NCBI GenBank assembly: GCA_003552325.1
Contig: PUKM01000061.1
Coordinates: 1-15,617, forward strand
Direction of reading: 5' to 3'
Length of the DNA: 15,617 nucleotides
Source of the DNA: Natrialbaceae archaeon
Lineage (GTDB): Archaea; Halobacteriota; Halobacteria; Halobacteriales; Natrialbaceae
Made by a program: the position numbers and the translations under genes
The notes under the pieces: model-generated
What the model was told of the DNA's origin: nothing
Databases searched by the model: none
The model's input: only the letters and a program-made list of their open reading frames with translations
Shown here: positions 14,136 through 15,617 of the stretch, one piece after another
Numbering within the stretch: the stretch's first letter is position 1
Layout of the letters: each line of letters starts with the position of its first letter

Positions 14136-15140
14136 ATGACGAAGTCAGCAGAGCCGTCGGTCGTCTACGTCGGGTGCACGGCCCCGGCTCGAGACGTTCT
14201 CGAGACCTTGCTCGAGCGTGGAGTCCCTATCACTGCCGTGGTCACGATTGGTCGCGACATGGCGAGCGCGAACGCTGTGTCAGGGTACGCCTCACTGCGG
14301 CCCACAGCCGAGAAAAACGGACTCGAGGTCTACGAGCCACGGCGGTATGCGATGGATACCGACGCGGATTTCGATTTCTTCGAGACAGTGAACCCCGACC
14401 TCCTCATCGTCAACGGCTGGCAACGGTTGATCCCGGAATCGATCCTGGAGACAACGACACACGGCGCACTCGGCAATCATGGAAGTGCCTTTGGTCTCCC
14501 AAAAGGACGTGGTCGTTCACCACTGAACTGGTCACTCATCGAGGGCCGGGACCGCTTCTTACTCTCGGTAATCCGTCTCGACCCCGGTGCGGACTCGGGA
14601 GATGTCGTCACGACCACGAAATTCGACATCACGACCCACGATACGATAGAGACGCTGTACTACAAAGTCACGATGTGCCTCAAGCAAATGTTGCTCGAGG
14701 TTGTCGATCCTATTCTTGCCGGTGAGCGTCCGTTCGAGCCACAAGCTGGCGAACCGACGTACTACCCGAAGCGAAACCCTGAAGACGGCGAAATCAACTG
14801 GGAAGACGGGACACAGGCAGTGTACAATCTGGTCAGAGCGGTCGCCGATCCCTACCCCGGTGCATTCACACACGCCGACGACGATCGAATCATGATCTGG
14901 GATGCGATCCCCTTTTCTGCGGACCTCGAGCCGACAGCACGCGCAGGAACCGTCGTCGAAGTGTTTTGGACTGGCGATTTCGTCGTCGCGACGGCCGATG
15001 GCACGATTCTCGTCCGAGAGTGGGAGTCACCGGGATGGGAACCTGCCGTCGGCGACCGTTTCGATTCTTCGGGGACCCCTGACCGAGTCGACAGCCCCGA
15101 TAACCACGCGAACCTCTCGAGTGATCAGTCGAATGACTGA
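14136..15140 (+). CDS. Formyltransferase-family protein, probable sugar or nucleotide-sugar N-formyltransferase
   Basis: 334 residues from ATG 14136 (MTKSAEPSVVYVGCT); the frame is open upstream through the IclR gene but that part is antisense-like and rejected. It has the Fmt-like fold: strand VVYVGC, PDLLIVNGWQRLIP (87-100), the active-site stretch GNHGSAFGLPKGRGRSPLNW (113-132) with His115, and RLDPGADSGDVV (147-158) with the likely catalytic Asp153. A C-terminal Fmt_C/OB-like part includes YYPKRNPEDGEINW (209-222). Archaea do not use formyl-methionyl initiator tRNA, so a role in N-formylation of amino sugars for surface glycans is more likely; N10-formyl-tetrahydrofolate would be the expected donor. 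The stop overlaps the deacetylase-like gene by 8 bases. Unlike classical Fmt, the Asn directly precedes the catalytic His. Confidence 0.82.
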   Translation: MTKSAEPSVVYVGCTAPARDVLETLLERGVPITAVVTIGRDMASANAVSGYASLRPTAEKNGLEVYEPRRYAMDTDADFDFFETVNPDLLIVNGWQRLIPESILETTTHGALGNHGSAFGLPKGRGRSPLNWSLIEGRDRFLLSVIRLDPGADSGDVVTTTKFDITTHDTIETLYYKVTMCLKQMLLEVVDPILAGERPFEPQAGEPTYYPKRNPEDGEINWEDGTQAVYNLVRAVADPYPGAFTHADDDRIMIWDAIPFSADLEPTARAGTVVEVFWTGDFVVATADGTILVREWESPGWEPAVGDRFDSSGTPDRVDSPDNHANLSSDQSND

Positions 15141-15617
15141 GTGTACGACGCTCGGGCGCTTCGCCTATACACTCGAGGAGTACCGAACGCTTCTCGAATC
15201 ATTACTCGCTGACGGCTTCGAGTTCGTTGGCTTTGGCCGCCCACTCCAGGATGACGAAATCGTGTTACGCCACGATGTCGATCTCTCGCCGAAACTCGCC
15301 CTGGAGATGGCCAAAATTGAGGCCAGCCTCGACGTCAAATCGACTTACTGTGTGCTAGTGACTACACCGATCTACAACTTACTCGAGGTCGAACACGCCC
15401 GAGCCCTCGCGGAAATCCGAGCGCTTGGCCACGATATTGCCGTCCACTTCAACACCCACCACTACTGGGACAGCGAACCCTCACCCGATGAACTTGGCAC
15501 ACAGGTTCGTGCTGAGTGTGACGTCCTCGGCACGATCCTCGGCCAACACGTCGAGACGGTCTCGTTTCACCGACCGCCGTCGTGGGTCCTCGACGTCGAT
15601 TTCGACGGGTTCGAAAA
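15133..15617 (+). CDS. Polysaccharide-deacetylase-like protein, N-terminal 161 residues (cut by window edge)
   Basis: The frame from ATG 15133 stays open to the window end. It overlaps the formyltransferase stop by 8 bases (ATGACTGA), so the two are co-transcribed and coupled. Visible motifs are LRHDVDLSPKLALEMAKIE (45-63), STYCVLVTTPIYN (70-82), LGHDIAVHFNTHHYW (98-112) and SFHRPPSW (144-151). HDVD, GHDIAVHF and SFHRPP follow the order of NodB-homology / carbohydrate esterase 4 relatives, where Asp/His residues bind a metal. Many such haloarchaeal proteins sit in surface-polysaccharide clusters with sugar-modifying enzymes, fitting the formyltransferase partner. Actual deacetylase activity and substrate are not shown. 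Confidence 0.8.
   Translation, partial: MTECTTLGRFAYTLEEYRTLLESLLADGFEFVGFGRPLQDDEIVLRHDVDLSPKLALEMAKIEASLDVKSTYCVLVTTPIYNLLEVEHARALAEIRALGHDIAVHFNTHHYWDSEPSPDELGTQVRAECDVLGTILGQHVETVSFHRPPSWVLDVDFDGFE

Noticed and set aside
1..15617. CRISPR arrays, complete insertion sequences or rRNA genes
   Set aside because: No regularly spaced repeat series, transposase-like frame with terminal repeats or rRNA-like sequence was seen on reading both strands.

Overview
The window comes from a halophilic archaeon (class Halobacteria), probably a Natrialba/Haloterrigena/Natrinema-like genus, though genus cannot be fixed from sequence alone. The support is: acidic, Asp/Glu-rich proteins; GC-rich DNA full of CTCGAG; a Tat-exported lipoprotein as the sugar-binding protein; and archaeal TATA elements about 25-30 bases before start codons, implying leaderless mRNAs. 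No name or coordinate here rests on a database search.

Layout. (1) 1-973 is accessory-looking: the start of a leftward gene cut by the window edge, a small possibly broken gene (177-674) with an in-frame TAG, a 22-bp copy of a tRNA 3' end inside a palindromic element, and an intact tRNA-Glu(UUC) on the minus strand. (2) 1116-2348 holds a fumarylacetoacetate-hydrolase-family enzyme (+) convergent with a four-helix membrane protein (-). (3) 2422-6583 holds two divergent cytoplasmic galactosidases: a GH36 alpha-galactosidase (-) and a GH42 beta-galactosidase (+). (4) 6709-13055 is a tight six-gene minus-strand operon: Tat lipoprotein, two CUT1 permeases, MalK-type ATPase, D-galactonate dehydratase (DgoD-like, very close to the E. 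coli enzyme in length and motifs) and an SDR dehydrogenase. (5) 13342-14088 encodes an IclR regulator divergent from that operon, with palindromes in the 286-bp intergenic region. (6) 14136-15617 starts a different module: a formyltransferase-family protein overlapping an incomplete polysaccharide-deacetylase-like gene, probably surface glycan metabolism.

Working model (inference): the ABC transporter imports alpha- and beta-galactosides, the two galactosidases release galactose in the cytoplasm, and the sugar is oxidised by an SDR (candidate galactose dehydrogenase) and dehydrated by DgoD to 2-keto-3-deoxygalactonate, as in the De Ley-Doudoroff route known in Haloferax. The IclR protein is the likely regulator. 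Lactonase, KDGal kinase and KDPGal aldolase are not in the window. The nearby FAH-family hydrolase leaves open a diketo-hydrolase variant. The window is best read as a compact galactoside-utilisation locus beside a tRNA integration hotspot.
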